Positions 7,903 through 15,434 of a stretch of 18,320 nucleotides of DNA are shown one piece after another. Source of the DNA: Archangium sp. (GTDB taxonomy: Bacteria > Myxococcota > Myxococcia > Myxococcales > Myxococcaceae); contig JAEUJT010000222.1 of the NCBI GenBank assembly GCA_016793525.1, forward strand, positions 1 through 18,320. Direction: 5' to 3'. Both the position numbers and the translations under genes were made by a program. The notes under the pieces are model-generated. The model ran no database searches. It saw only the letters and a program-made list of their open reading frames with translations, and had not been told where the DNA came from. Each line of letters opens with the position of its first letter. The first letter of the stretch is position 1.

Positions 7903-8652
7903 TCACCCGGCGGCGTCGAGCGGCGTGGCGCCCGGCTGCTGCGCGCCTTCACCACTCTTGCGCCAGGCGAACCCGTCGGCGACGTCGGCCTTGCCCTGCC
8001 CCTTGCCCTTGGGCAGCCCCAGGGGCCCCGGCTCGGTCCCGTACGGTACGCCGCGGGGAACCAGCGCCTTGGGGTGCGCCCGGAGGAACACGTCGAGCAG
8101 CTTCACCACGCCGGGCTCGTCGGCCGGCGACACGTCGACCACCGCGCTGTCGGCCCGCTGGAAGTCGCTCGGCGCGTTGGCCACCACCAAGCCGAAGCGG
8201 AGCTGGTCGGCCCAGCGGCTGGAGAACGCCTCGACCAGCCCTGGCGCCGCCTCGAACGTCACGGGAATGAAGAGCTTGGTGAAGCCGGTGCCGACGACGC
8301 AGCCGCCCTGGCCGCCGTGGAGCGTGAAGCGGTGCGGGTGCAGGTTCTCTCGCGCGCGAGGGAGGCGCACCGCGACCTGATCGTTCACCTTCGCCTCGAC
8401 CGGCACGTACGCGCCAGGCTCGTCGAGGAACACGGTGACGCGGCCGTCGTGGGCGAAGCACCAGCCGTCGCCCTTCTTCGAGAGCCGAAAGCCCCAGTCC
8501 CACCCGGTGGCGCCGCGGGTGCACGCGCTCAGGTGCGCCACGAAGCCCGAGTCGCCCGAGGCGCGGGCCAACACCGGCCGGTCGCCGTCGCGCAGGCTGA
8601 AGCGGCGCTCGCGAAACCACTGCACCCGTGGGTCTGTCGATGGCGCGGTCAT
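7903..8652 (-). CDS. HopA1-like protein (class V lanthipeptide lyase-type)
   Basis: This 249-residue soluble protein starts at an ATG that overlaps the kinase stop (ATGA), so the two are translationally coupled. A longer frame from a GTG at 8667 is less likely. From about residue 93 to 215 it follows the layout I recall for HopA1-family proteins of bacterial gene clusters. A strand/helix segment TFEAAPGLVEAF is followed by APSDFQRADSAVV (family: PSDYxRYDSAV), an acidic stretch PADEP, then RAHPKALVPRGVPYGTEPGPLGLP (family: PxVPLFTKxLAPGLGLAE). HopA1 proteins of class V lanthipeptide clusters (LxmY type) eliminate phosphate from phospho-Ser/Thr. Residues 1-90 are not recognised and the last 35 are low complexity. 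The family call is from memory of motifs, not from a search. Confidence 0.6.
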   Translation of the reverse strand: MTAPSTDPRVQWFRERRFSLRDGDRPVLARASGDSGFVAHLSACTRGATGWDWGFRLSKKGDGWCFAHDGRVTVFLDEPGAYVPVEAKVNDQVAVRLPRARENLHPHRFTLHGGQGGCVVGTGFTKLFIPVTFEAAPGLVEAFSSRWADQLRFGLVVANAPSDFQRADSAVVDVSPADEPGVVKLLDVFLRAHPKALVPRGVPYGTEPGPLGLPKGKGQGKADVADGFAWRKSGEGAQQPGATPLDAAG

Positions 8653-9728
8653 GAGAGCGGCCCCCACATCGTCGCCGGCCAGGCCCCCGGGCGACCCACC
8701 ATGTCGAGCGCGTGGCGGGCGATGGCCATGGCCCGGGCGTCGAGCACCTGCTCGTAGTGCGAGATGCCGTACACCGAGATGAGCAGCGCCGCGCCGACCC
8801 AGCGCACCACGCGCTCTTGAAACGCATCGTCGAGCACGAAGCGGCCTCCGCGCGCGCGCTGGTAGCCCTTGAGCATCGCGTTGGCGAACTCGGCGAAGGT
8901 GGGGCGGGCCAGCACTTCGCTGCGATGTTCGGGCGCGAGCCAGCCCAACACGTAGTCAGACAGCAGGCTGCCGAGGTCGCGCGCCGGGTCGCCCCAGAAG
9001 CTCAGCTCCCAGTCGAGGAAGTGAATGGTGGCCTTCTTGCCGGCCTGCACGCGCAGCAGGTTCGCCTGCCGCAAGTCGCCGTGGAGCAGCGCGGAGTCGA
9101 CGTCGCGGTGCTGCACTTCACTCAGCGCCTGCAAGCCGCGCATGGCCGAGGAATCGGCCTGCACCGAGCCGAAGAAGTCGAGCCCCACGTGGGAGAGCCT
9201 CGAATAGAAATCGGGGCGCATGCGCAAGAAGCACTCGAGCAGGTCAGACTCGTCGCGAAAGGCGTCGGCCAGCACGTATTTGGCGCGCTCCTCGCGGCTC
9301 ATGCGGTGCAAGTAGCCGAGCGCTTCACCCACCTGCGACGCGAGCTCGGTGGGGTAGTCCTGCGAGCGGCGGTGAAAGTGGTGGAGCGTCTCTCCGCCGT
9401 GGATCCAATCGAGCGCGAGCAGGCCATGCGCTGGGTCGAACGAAAACACCTTGGGCAGGTGGAGCGGCGAGTCGCGCAGCCGGCCAAGCGGGGCCACGCG
9501 CTCGAGCACCGAGCCTTCGCGAAGCACGCCGACGTTGCCGCCGCCGTCGGCGATTTTCACCAGCACGCGCTTGCGGCCGGTCTTGCACACCACGGTGCGG
9601 TTCTTCGAGGGAGGTGGAGAGCGCACGCTCGTGTCGCGCGAGAGCCCGAGCGTCGCCAGACGGGCGTCGAGCTCTTCGTCGGTCAGCGGGGCACGCACGG
9701 GCGGCACTTGCTCCGAAAGGGAGCGCAC
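8649..9728 (-). CDS. APH-family kinase (class V lanthipeptide kinase-type)
   Basis: This ~359-residue aminoglycoside-phosphotransferase-fold kinase keeps the catalytic residues. VLVKIADGG (~56-64) contains the likely ATP-anchoring Lys58. The catalytic loop LLHGDLRQANLL (~214-226) has Asp218 and Asn223. The metal-binding motif FLDWELSFWGDPARDL (~237-252) has Asp239. The fold is shared by antibiotic kinases, choline/homoserine kinases and the kinase half of class V lanthipeptide synthetases (LxmK). The coupled HopA1-like gene, with a 4-bp overlap, favours the last comparison over drug resistance. Start choice: GTG at 9728 with GGAAG 9 bases upstream; TTG at 9734 or GTG at 9707 are alternatives. 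It is the first gene of the probable five-gene operon and is divergent from the lipoprotein gene at 9800. Confidence 0.85.
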   Translation of the reverse strand: MRSLSEQVPPVRAPLTDEELDARLATLGLSRDTSVRSPPPSKNRTVVCKTGRKRVLVKIADGGGNVGVLREGSVLERVAPLGRLRDSPLHLPKVFSFDPAHGLLALDWIHGGETLHHFHRRSQDYPTELASQVGEALGYLHRMSREERAKYVLADAFRDESDLLECFLRMRPDFYSRLSHVGLDFFGSVQADSSAMRGLQALSEVQHRDVDSALLHGDLRQANLLRVQAGKKATIHFLDWELSFWGDPARDLGSLLSDYVLGWLAPEHRSEVLARPTFAEFANAMLKGYQRARGGRFVLDDAFQERVVRWVGAALLISVYGISHYEQVLDARAMAIARHALDMVGRPGAWPATMWGPLS

Positions 9729-9799
9729 TGACAAGCACTTCCGTCGACTTCGACTGACCGATTTCCACCTCGGGCGGCGGGTCCACGTAGACTCGCGTG

Positions 9800-12484
9800 A
9801 TGCGCCTCCGCTTGCTGACGCTGATCTGCGTGCTCTTCGCCGCCGGCTGCACCCCCCCGGCCGGCCCGCGCTTCGAGATCACCGACCCCGGCCAAGGGGA
9901 GCCGAACACCGAGGCGCTCATCCCCCTCTCCGTCGGTTACCGGGTGGGCGAGCGCGTGGTCGATGGCGTGGTGGAGAGCAAACACGGGCCGCTCTTCCGC
10001 CTCGCCGCGGCCGGGGCGCTCTTCTTCACGCTCTACCTGGTCGACGAGCGCGGGGTCTTCTACGCGGGCTCGGCCGACGACGGGGTGCTCGACGAGCCGC
10101 AGCTCATCATCCCCGCGACGGTGCGCCTGGGCATGACGTGGACGGTGCGCGGCGCCGGCGAGCCACTGCACTTCGCGGTGAGCGGGCGCGCGGTGAAGTC
10201 GACCCGCTTCGGCGAGCGCGCGACGTGGACCATCACCTCCACCAACGCCAGCGATGGCGGAGCGCCCGGCAGCGCGACGTACATCGAGGGCCGCGGGGCG
10301 GAGGAGACACGCGCCATCGTGTTCGACCCGCCAGCGCCCGTGGCGCCGTCGAAGAAGCCGCTCACGCTCGAGGAGATTCCCTACACCGAACAGGGGTACT
10401 CGACCGAACCCTCGATGGTGCGCATCGGCACCGGGCGGGCGCTGCTGCTGGGCACGAGCGAGGGCTCCGACCGCGGCCTGTGCCGCTTTTTCGATGGCAC
10501 GCAGGTGCTGGCCGAGACGCCTCCCGGAGACAAAGGGCCCATCACCACCACCCAAGGGCTCTCGTGCGTGTACAGCGACGAGTGCACCATCACCTCGAAC
10601 CACGTCGACGTTTGCCAGACGGTGTCGACCGGCCACGCGAACGGCGCACACGTGAACCCGGGCGGCAGCATCTCGTGGGTCCCCCGGGGCCGGGGTGGAG
10701 GCCCGGTGGGCGCAACCGAGGGCTACCTGGGGACCCGCTCCGACCACCTGCCCGGCTTTCTCGCGCTCGGGCACATCGACGGGCCCTCGGGCGGCGGGCG
10801 CACGCTCTTCGGCGGAGACGGCTTCGGCGCCCACGGCGACGCGCTCGCCCTCGACTCGGCCACCGCTGGCGTTCCCCTCGCGGGCAACCTGGGCCTGGTG
10901 CCGGCCTACCGGCGCATCGCGCCGCTGCGCACCGACGCCGACGGAGAGACGCCGTACATCCTCATCGACGTCACGGGCCTGTGGTGGACCGTGCGGATCC
11001 GCGCCTCCGGTTCGCAGCCGCTGCCAATCGCCGCCGGCTTTTTGAGCGGCAAACTCTCGGTGCGCACGACAGACACCGAGACCGAGGTGCTGCGCGTCAC
11101 GCCAGATGGGCAGATCGACCGCGTCACCGTCGCTCCGGGCGCGGGCGGGCTGGTGATGGAGCACCTCGCCGACGTGGCGCTGAAGAAGAGCGAAGTCGCG
11201 GTCGGCGCGTGGCGGTGGAGCGAGCCGGGCGGGGAGCGGCTCATCGTCGCGAGCATCGGCCCAGGTGGCCTCGAGGGCCTTCGCACGCACCTCTACCGCT
11301 CGAAGGAGGCGCCCGGGGCCCCGGTGCCCCTCCCCATCGACCCGGCGCTGGCGCTCTACGCGGGCGGCGCCGGTGGCGACCCCAGCTCCAACGGCGACGT
11401 CGATGGCTTCGTGTGTTGGCCGGGCGACGGCGCTTCCGACTTCGCGGCGAGCGCGTTCAGCTTCGTCGGCCATCGCGCGGGCTCCCGGTGCGCGTTCCTG
11501 CTGGGCGCGTCAGACACCGCGGTGGAGGGCACCTTCCCTGGAATCGGCCACGCGCTGGTGGTCACCGACGGCCGCAACACGCGCAACCTGGGCACCGACG
11601 CCGTGTACGACGACGCGGCCATCAAGCTCGTCGCGCCGCTTGCGGGTGGAGGCTTCGTCACGCCCTCGCGCACCTCCGGCCCGGGCGGGTTGTACGAGGG
11701 CCGGCCGCAGCACGCCGAGCTCTGGCGCGCGAATGGAACACCAACGGTCGACCTCGCGGGCGGAGGCCTGTGGTTCACGTCGGCCGACGGCGCGCTGGTT
11801 CTGCTCGGGAGGCCCTCGCGGCGCATCGAGGTGCCCGGCGGCGGTGTGTTCGGCCTCCGCTTCCCCATGCCCGGCGGCGGCGTGGTGGTCGTCGTCGAGC
11901 TCGGCACGATGCCCGGCTCGTACCTCGCGCGCGCCGATGGAACGCTCACGCCGGTGGCGGCGCTCCCGAGCCCGACAGACTTCACCCCCTGCACGGGCTT
12001 CGCCGACGGAACGGTGTGCGGAGATCGCCGTCTCCCTGGCACGCCGCGGGCGTATACGTGGAGCTGCCGCGGCGGTGCAGGTCCGGCCATCGACGTGGCC
12101 CTCGGCAGTGGAATGGTCTGCCCTGGGCGCGTGGCGCTGGCCGACGGCTCGTTGCTCACCAGCCTGCAATCGAACCCGTCGAGCGACGAAGACCTGCTGC
12201 AGGTCATCGCCCTCGCCGACCGCAGCGGGCTGACGCGCATGCTCCCCACGGTCAGCGGCGTCATCATGAGCGTCTCTCGCGCGAGCGATGGCACCGCGTG
12301 GGGTTTCGCCCGCAGCTTGAACGGCACCTCCACCTACCCGGTGAAGCTCACCCGCGACGGCATCAGCGAGGTCACCGACTTCACCACCGACCGCGAGGTG
12401 CAGCAGCAAGACATGCTGGTCGACGAGGCGCTCTACCTGCACCGCACCGCGTTCGGCATGCGGCGCCTCCTCCGGCCACGGTGA
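9800..12484 (+). CDS. Large lipoprotein of unknown function, probably beta-rich
   Basis: This 894-residue protein has a clear lipoprotein signal: basic MRLRLL, a hydrophobic core, and lipobox FAAGC with Cys17. No enzymatic motif was recognised. The mature part is rich in Gly, Asp and short strands, and phrases of the type 'ADG-x-L-x-x-V' recur in the second half (SADGALVLL, RADGTLTPVAA, DRSGLTRM). This suggests a beta-propeller-like or repeat beta architecture, as in many myxobacterial outer-membrane lipoproteins. Several cysteines (near VYSDECTI, DVCQTV, FTPCTGF, GTVCGD) could form disulfides after export. GTG at 9797 directly precedes the chosen ATG and is an alternative start; no strong ribosome site is seen. 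It is divergent from the APH-kinase gene (71 bp between starts) and its stop lies only 7 bp from the stop of the convergent kinase-like gene. Confidence 0.88.
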   Translation: MRLRLLTLICVLFAAGCTPPAGPRFEITDPGQGEPNTEALIPLSVGYRVGERVVDGVVESKHGPLFRLAAAGALFFTLYLVDERGVFYAGSADDGVLDEPQLIIPATVRLGMTWTVRGAGEPLHFAVSGRAVKSTRFGERATWTITSTNASDGGAPGSATYIEGRGAEETRAIVFDPPAPVAPSKKPLTLEEIPYTEQGYSTEPSMVRIGTGRALLLGTSEGSDRGLCRFFDGTQVLAETPPGDKGPITTTQGLSCVYSDECTITSNHVDVCQTVSTGHANGAHVNPGGSISWVPRGRGGGPVGATEGYLGTRSDHLPGFLALGHIDGPSGGGRTLFGGDGFGAHGDALALDSATAGVPLAGNLGLVPAYRRIAPLRTDADGETPYILIDVTGLWWTVRIRASGSQPLPIAAGFLSGKLSVRTTDTETEVLRVTPDGQIDRVTVAPGAGGLVMEHLADVALKKSEVAVGAWRWSEPGGERLIVASIGPGGLEGLRTHLYRSKEAPGAPVPLPIDPALALYAGGAGGDPSSNGDVDGFVCWPGDGASDFAASAFSFVGHRAGSRCAFLLGASDTAVEGTFPGIGHALVVTDGRNTRNLGTDAVYDDAAIKLVAPLAGGGFVTPSRTSGPGGLYEGRPQHAELWRANGTPTVDLAGGGLWFTSADGALVLLGRPSRRIEVPGGGVFGLRFPMPGGGVVVVVELGTMPGSYLARADGTLTPVAALPSPTDFTPCTGFADGTVCGDRRLPGTPRAYTWSCRGGAGPAIDVALGSGMVCPGRVALADGSLLTSLQSNPSSDEDLLQVIALADRSGLTRMLPTVSGVIMSVSRASDGTAWGFARSLNGTSTYPVKLTRDGISEVTDFTTDREVQQQDMLVDEALYLHRTAFGMRRLLRPR

Positions 12485-12491
12485 GGGGCGA

Positions 12492-14705
12492 CTACGCGCA
12501 CTCGGCGCGGGCGGCCTCGACGGCGACCTTCGGGAACTTGCGCGCCACGAGGCCCTGGGTGGCGTTGGCCAGCGCCGCGCCGGTGGGGCGCACCGTGCCG
12601 GCCAGCGCGGTGATGGTGAGCGCGGTCTGCAGCGCCAGCGCGGCGGCGTCTGACGCGGGCGGCTTGGTGGCGTCGAACACCCGGCCCACCAGCTCTTCCA
12701 CCGAGCGCCAGCCTCGGCCGGCGATGGTCGACATCGCCTCGACCTTCGGCATCTCCCAGAGGGGCCGCCGCGTGGTCAAGTTGAGCATGGCGATGGCCGC
12801 CGCCACGTAGCGCACCCGCCCGAGCTCGGCGTCGCTCACGTTGAGGCGCTTGGCCACCCCGCCGGCGAGCCGCACGAAGTTGGCGACGTGTTGGCCGGCT
12901 TCGCCCATCAACGCCAGGCCCGCCTCGAAGAGCCGCAGCTGTGGGTCATCGAGCGTGGCGTTGAGCTTCTCCGCGGTGGGCAAGTCGCCGCGGAGGTCGA
13001 GCTGCATCTCCCCGCTCGCCGACGACGGCTCGAATTCGAGCCCGCCGGACATGAGCGGCTCGCCGGTGACGACGCCAGCGCCCGTCTCCAGCCACGACGA
13101 CGGGTCGTCTTCGTCGATGCCTTTGTAGAACCGGCCCAGCGTGCGGTGGAGCGCGCGGACCCCGGTGCGCACCGCGACGAAGGTGGCGTGGCCGGTGAGC
13201 CGCTTGACCTCTTCGAGCGTGGGGGCGTGCAACGGGTCGCGCATCGCCACCATCAGCTGGGTGCCCTTCAGCGCGAGCGGCACCACCTGGAGCGCCTCGG
13301 CTTTCTCGTACGGCAGCAGCGCCAGCGCCTCGGGCATCGGCTGCATCTCGGCCAGGCGCTTGCTCGAGATCGAGGTGGTCTTGGTGAGCTCGCCCTGCGC
13401 GGAAACGATGTCGTCTTCGTCGGCCAGGCCGAGCGCGATGAGGGCGTCGTTCACCGATGACTGGCCCTTCTGCGCTTGGGCCATGGCCTCTTGCACCTGG
13501 TCGGCAGTGAGCTTCTTCTGCGCCACCAGGTGTTCGGCCACCTTCACGTCGCGCCAGGGGTCGATGGGCGGAGCGCGGGCCGCGGCCTCTTCGGCTTCTT
13601 TCTCTTTCACCGCCGCGAGCGCTTCGGCCGTCATCTTGCGCGGGGCGATGCGGCCCAACGTCGCGTTGCCGGGCGGAACGGCACCCGACGGTACGCCTGG
13701 GGTCGCGGCCGGTGGAGGGGCAGACGCGGAGGGCGCGGGCGTCAGCGACGACGGCGGCACCACCGAGATGCCCTTGACCGTGAGCTCGGTGCCACCCGCG
13801 GTGGGAATGGCGGTGAGCGCGACGCGCTCGGGGAGCGCCCGCGCCACGAGCTTCGCGACGTCGGCATCGGTGACCGACCAGTCGGCCTGGTCTGCCGCCA
13901 GCTGGAGCGCCGTTTCGACCTCGCGCGCCTGCGGCCGGTTGCCCGGGTCTTTGGTCAACATCCACATCAGCAGCTGGCCCAGTTTCTCGGGCACGCCCGA
14001 CACCGGGCCCGTGGGCAACGTGGAGCGCCCCGTCACGAGCTCGAGCAGCACCAGCCCCAGCCGGTACACGTCGGCCGGCGGGCCGGGCGGGCCCACCACC
14101 TGCTCGGGGGCCATCACCAGCGCTTCGGACCGTGCGGGGCCTGTCTGGGCATTCGCGCCGGCGGCCCGGGCGATGCCGAAGTCGGTCAACACCACGCCGC
14201 CCGACAAAGTCAGGTGCACGGTGCTGGCGCAGACGTCGCCGTGGCAGGCCGGGGTGGCGGCTTCGTGGAGCGACGCCAAAGCGGCCGCGGCGCGCAACCC
14301 GACGGCGGCGATTTCATTGGCGGTGGGCTTGAGCTGCCGGGTCGCGCAGGCAGAGAGCACCGCGCGCATCGATTCACCATCGGAGATGGCCTGGGTGACC
14401 CACGTTTGATCGGCGCCGATGCCGAACTCCACCAGAGGCGCGAGCACGCCGGGGGGCGCGTACCGCCACTGGGTGGCGACGGGGTGGAACCGCTCGAGGA
14501 ACGACACGTCGCGGGCCCAGGGCTGCACCAGCCGCTTGAGCCAGACCGGCTGCTCGGAGGCGCTTCGGTACATGCCGACGTACCCCTCGACGAGCGCTCC
14601 GGCGCCGAGCTTTCGAGTGATGCGGTACGTGCCCACGAAGGGGGGATTCTGGCTCGCTTTTCGGCGAAAGCGGAACTTTTCAATTAGGCTCACTTCCGGG
14701 CTCAT
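12492..14705 (-). CDS. Ser/Thr kinase-like domain fused to MshEN-like and degenerate HD-GYP-like domains
   Basis: This is a 737-residue protein. Residues ~25-270 form a Ser/Thr kinase fold with a Gly-loop-like LGAGALVEG (33-41), VAIK-type Lys57 (VWLKR), DFG 175-177, and MAPEQ (APE 199-201). The catalytic loop, however, is HGDVCAST (155-162): the Lys and Asn of HRDLKPEN are replaced. A Pro/Ala-rich linker (~315-345) follows. Residues ~385-527 resemble the type II secretion ATPase N-terminal (MshEN) domain; LPYEKAEALQVVPL (464-477) fits the LPxxxAx6PL half of the c-di-GMP motif. Residues ~595-645 (HVANFVRLAGGVAKRLNVSDAEL) resemble the start of an HD-GYP domain, but LN replaces the HD pair. The ATG at 14705 is chosen because the open frame up to 15380 is a shadow of the lipoprotein gene. 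It is probably a sensory or scaffold protein. Confidence 0.85.
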   Translation of the reverse strand: MSPEVSLIEKFRFRRKASQNPPFVGTYRITRKLGAGALVEGYVGMYRSASEQPVWLKRLVQPWARDVSFLERFHPVATQWRYAPPGVLAPLVEFGIGADQTWVTQAISDGESMRAVLSACATRQLKPTANEIAAVGLRAAAALASLHEAATPACHGDVCASTVHLTLSGGVVLTDFGIARAAGANAQTGPARSEALVMAPEQVVGPPGPPADVYRLGLVLLELVTGRSTLPTGPVSGVPEKLGQLLMWMLTKDPGNRPQAREVETALQLAADQADWSVTDADVAKLVARALPERVALTAIPTAGGTELTVKGISVVPPSSLTPAPSASAPPPAATPGVPSGAVPPGNATLGRIAPRKMTAEALAAVKEKEAEEAAARAPPIDPWRDVKVAEHLVAQKKLTADQVQEAMAQAQKGQSSVNDALIALGLADEDDIVSAQGELTKTTSISSKRLAEMQPMPEALALLPYEKAEALQVVPLALKGTQLMVAMRDPLHAPTLEEVKRLTGHATFVAVRTGVRALHRTLGRFYKGIDEDDPSSWLETGAGVVTGEPLMSGGLEFEPSSASGEMQLDLRGDLPTAEKLNATLDDPQLRLFEAGLALMGEAGQHVANFVRLAGGVAKRLNVSDAELGRVRYVAAAIAMLNLTTRRPLWEMPKVEAMSTIAGRGWRSVEELVGRVFDATKPPASDAAALALQTALTITALAGTVRPTGAALANATQGLVARKFPKVAVEAARAECA

Positions 14706-14730
14706 GACAGCCTGCGAAGTTCCCCCTCTC

Positions 14731-14736
14731 AAGGAG
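14731..14736 (+). promoter_or_regulatory. Ribosome binding site of small lipoprotein
   Basis: AAGGAG lies 5 bases before the ATG at 14742. It is the best Shine-Dalgarno match in the window and suggests strong translation of this lipoprotein. Confidence 0.65.
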
Positions 14737-14741
14737 ACCTG

Positions 14742-15362
14742 ATGAAGCGCACCCTGTGGGCGACGCTGTGCACCCTGGCCGTCACCGCCTGTGGCCCGGT
14801 GGAGATTCGCCTCGATGAGACGAAAGGCATTCCTGCGGTGACTGGAAGCGTCGAGTTCAACCTCGGCACCTTCACCTGCGGGCAGCCCATCGCCGCCGGC
14901 ACCGAGCAGGTGGTGACCAAGGTGGTGGGCGACGGCTGCGAGCTGTCGTTCGACCGCACCGTGACGGTGCTCAAAGAGAGCGACTACACCGGCATTCCCG
15001 ACCTGAAGGGCGTCACGAACCTGGTGCAGCGCATCGAGCTGACCATCAAGGCGCTGAAGTTCACCGACGTGAAGGCGAACCAGACGCTCGACGTGCAGAC
15101 GCGCGTCACGAGCGCCAGCCTGGCCATCAACGGCCAGACGGTCATCGCCGACAAGACGGTGGTCGCTTCGCTGCCGAAGACGGTGTCGCTCGACGGCTCC
15201 GCGCTGACGCCGCTGAAGACCGCCATCGACGGGCGGAAGGCCGCGTCGGCGGCGCTCAAGGTGGTGCTCGTGGTGCCGAACTCGCCGGCGCCTCCGGAGA
15301 CGATGAAGATCGACTACGACGCCCAGCCCGCCATCATCATCGGCCCCGGCAAGATTCTGTAG
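14742..15362 (+). CDS. Small lipoprotein of unknown function
   Basis: This 206-residue protein has a lipoprotein signal (MKRTLWA, hydrophobic stretch, lipobox VTAC with Cys17). The mature domain has two cysteines (Cys46 in FTCGQ and Cys66 in DGCEL) that may form a disulfide. It consists of alternating strands with many Thr/Val/Lys residues, for example VQRIELTIKALKFTDVKAN and QTRVTSASLAINGQTV. This suggests a single beta-sandwich domain, but no family was recognised. It has a strong ribosome site. The start lies 36 bp from the divergent kinase-fusion start, so the two share a very short control region. A terminator-like hairpin follows at 15384-15416. Confidence 0.88.
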   Translation: MKRTLWATLCTLAVTACGPVEIRLDETKGIPAVTGSVEFNLGTFTCGQPIAAGTEQVVTKVVGDGCELSFDRTVTVLKESDYTGIPDLKGVTNLVQRIELTIKALKFTDVKANQTLDVQTRVTSASLAINGQTVIADKTVVASLPKTVSLDGSALTPLKTAIDGRKAASAALKVVLVVPNSPAPPETMKIDYDAQPAIIIGPGKIL

Positions 15363-15383
15363 TCGCTTCCCGCGTCGCATCTT

Positions 15384-15416
15384 GGAGGGCGCAGGCGTCA
15401 GTCAGCCGCGCCCTCC
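15384..15416 (+). terminator. Terminator-like hairpin after small lipoprotein
   Basis: GGAGGGCGC (15384-15392) pairs perfectly with GCGCCCTCC (15408-15416). Inside, GGC (15394-15396) can pair with GCC (15405-15407) across a one-base bulge. The stem ends 18 bases before the MATE start and is followed by a moderately T-rich stretch (GTTTCGTCGTTTCG) rather than a pure T-run. It is probably an intrinsic or attenuating terminator between the lipoprotein and the transporter genes. Confidence 0.55.
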
Positions 15417-15434
15417 GCGTTTCGTCGTTTCGCC

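Noticed and set aside
8649..9728. APH-fold gene as an aminoglycoside resistance determinant
   Set aside because: The fold is shared by many kinases; coupling to a HopA1-like gene and the absence of any mobile element argue against a resistance role.
7490..9799. Search for a lanthipeptide precursor near the kinase/HopA1-like pair
   Set aside because: No short Ser/Thr/Cys-rich ORF with a leader and ribosome site was found between or beside the genes; intergenic space is too small.
9683..11473. Minus-strand 596-residue ORF
   Set aside because: It is antisense to the lipoprotein gene, with Arg/Ala/Gly-rich shadow composition and no recognisable domain.
9451..12810. Plus-strand 1119-residue ORF
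   Set aside because: It overlaps the 894-residue lipoprotein in another frame, is dominated by Arg/Ala/His, and runs into the kinase-fusion gene; no motif supports it.
14672..14705. ECF-sigma-like -35 (GGAACTT) upstream of the small lipoprotein
   Set aside because: No matching -10 element was found at the expected distance, so it is not reported as a promoter.
14706..15380. Minus-strand extension of the kinase-fusion ORF to 962 residues
   Set aside because: The extension is antisense to the small lipoprotein, which has a lipobox and strong ribosome site, and its residues are low-complexity Arg/His-rich.
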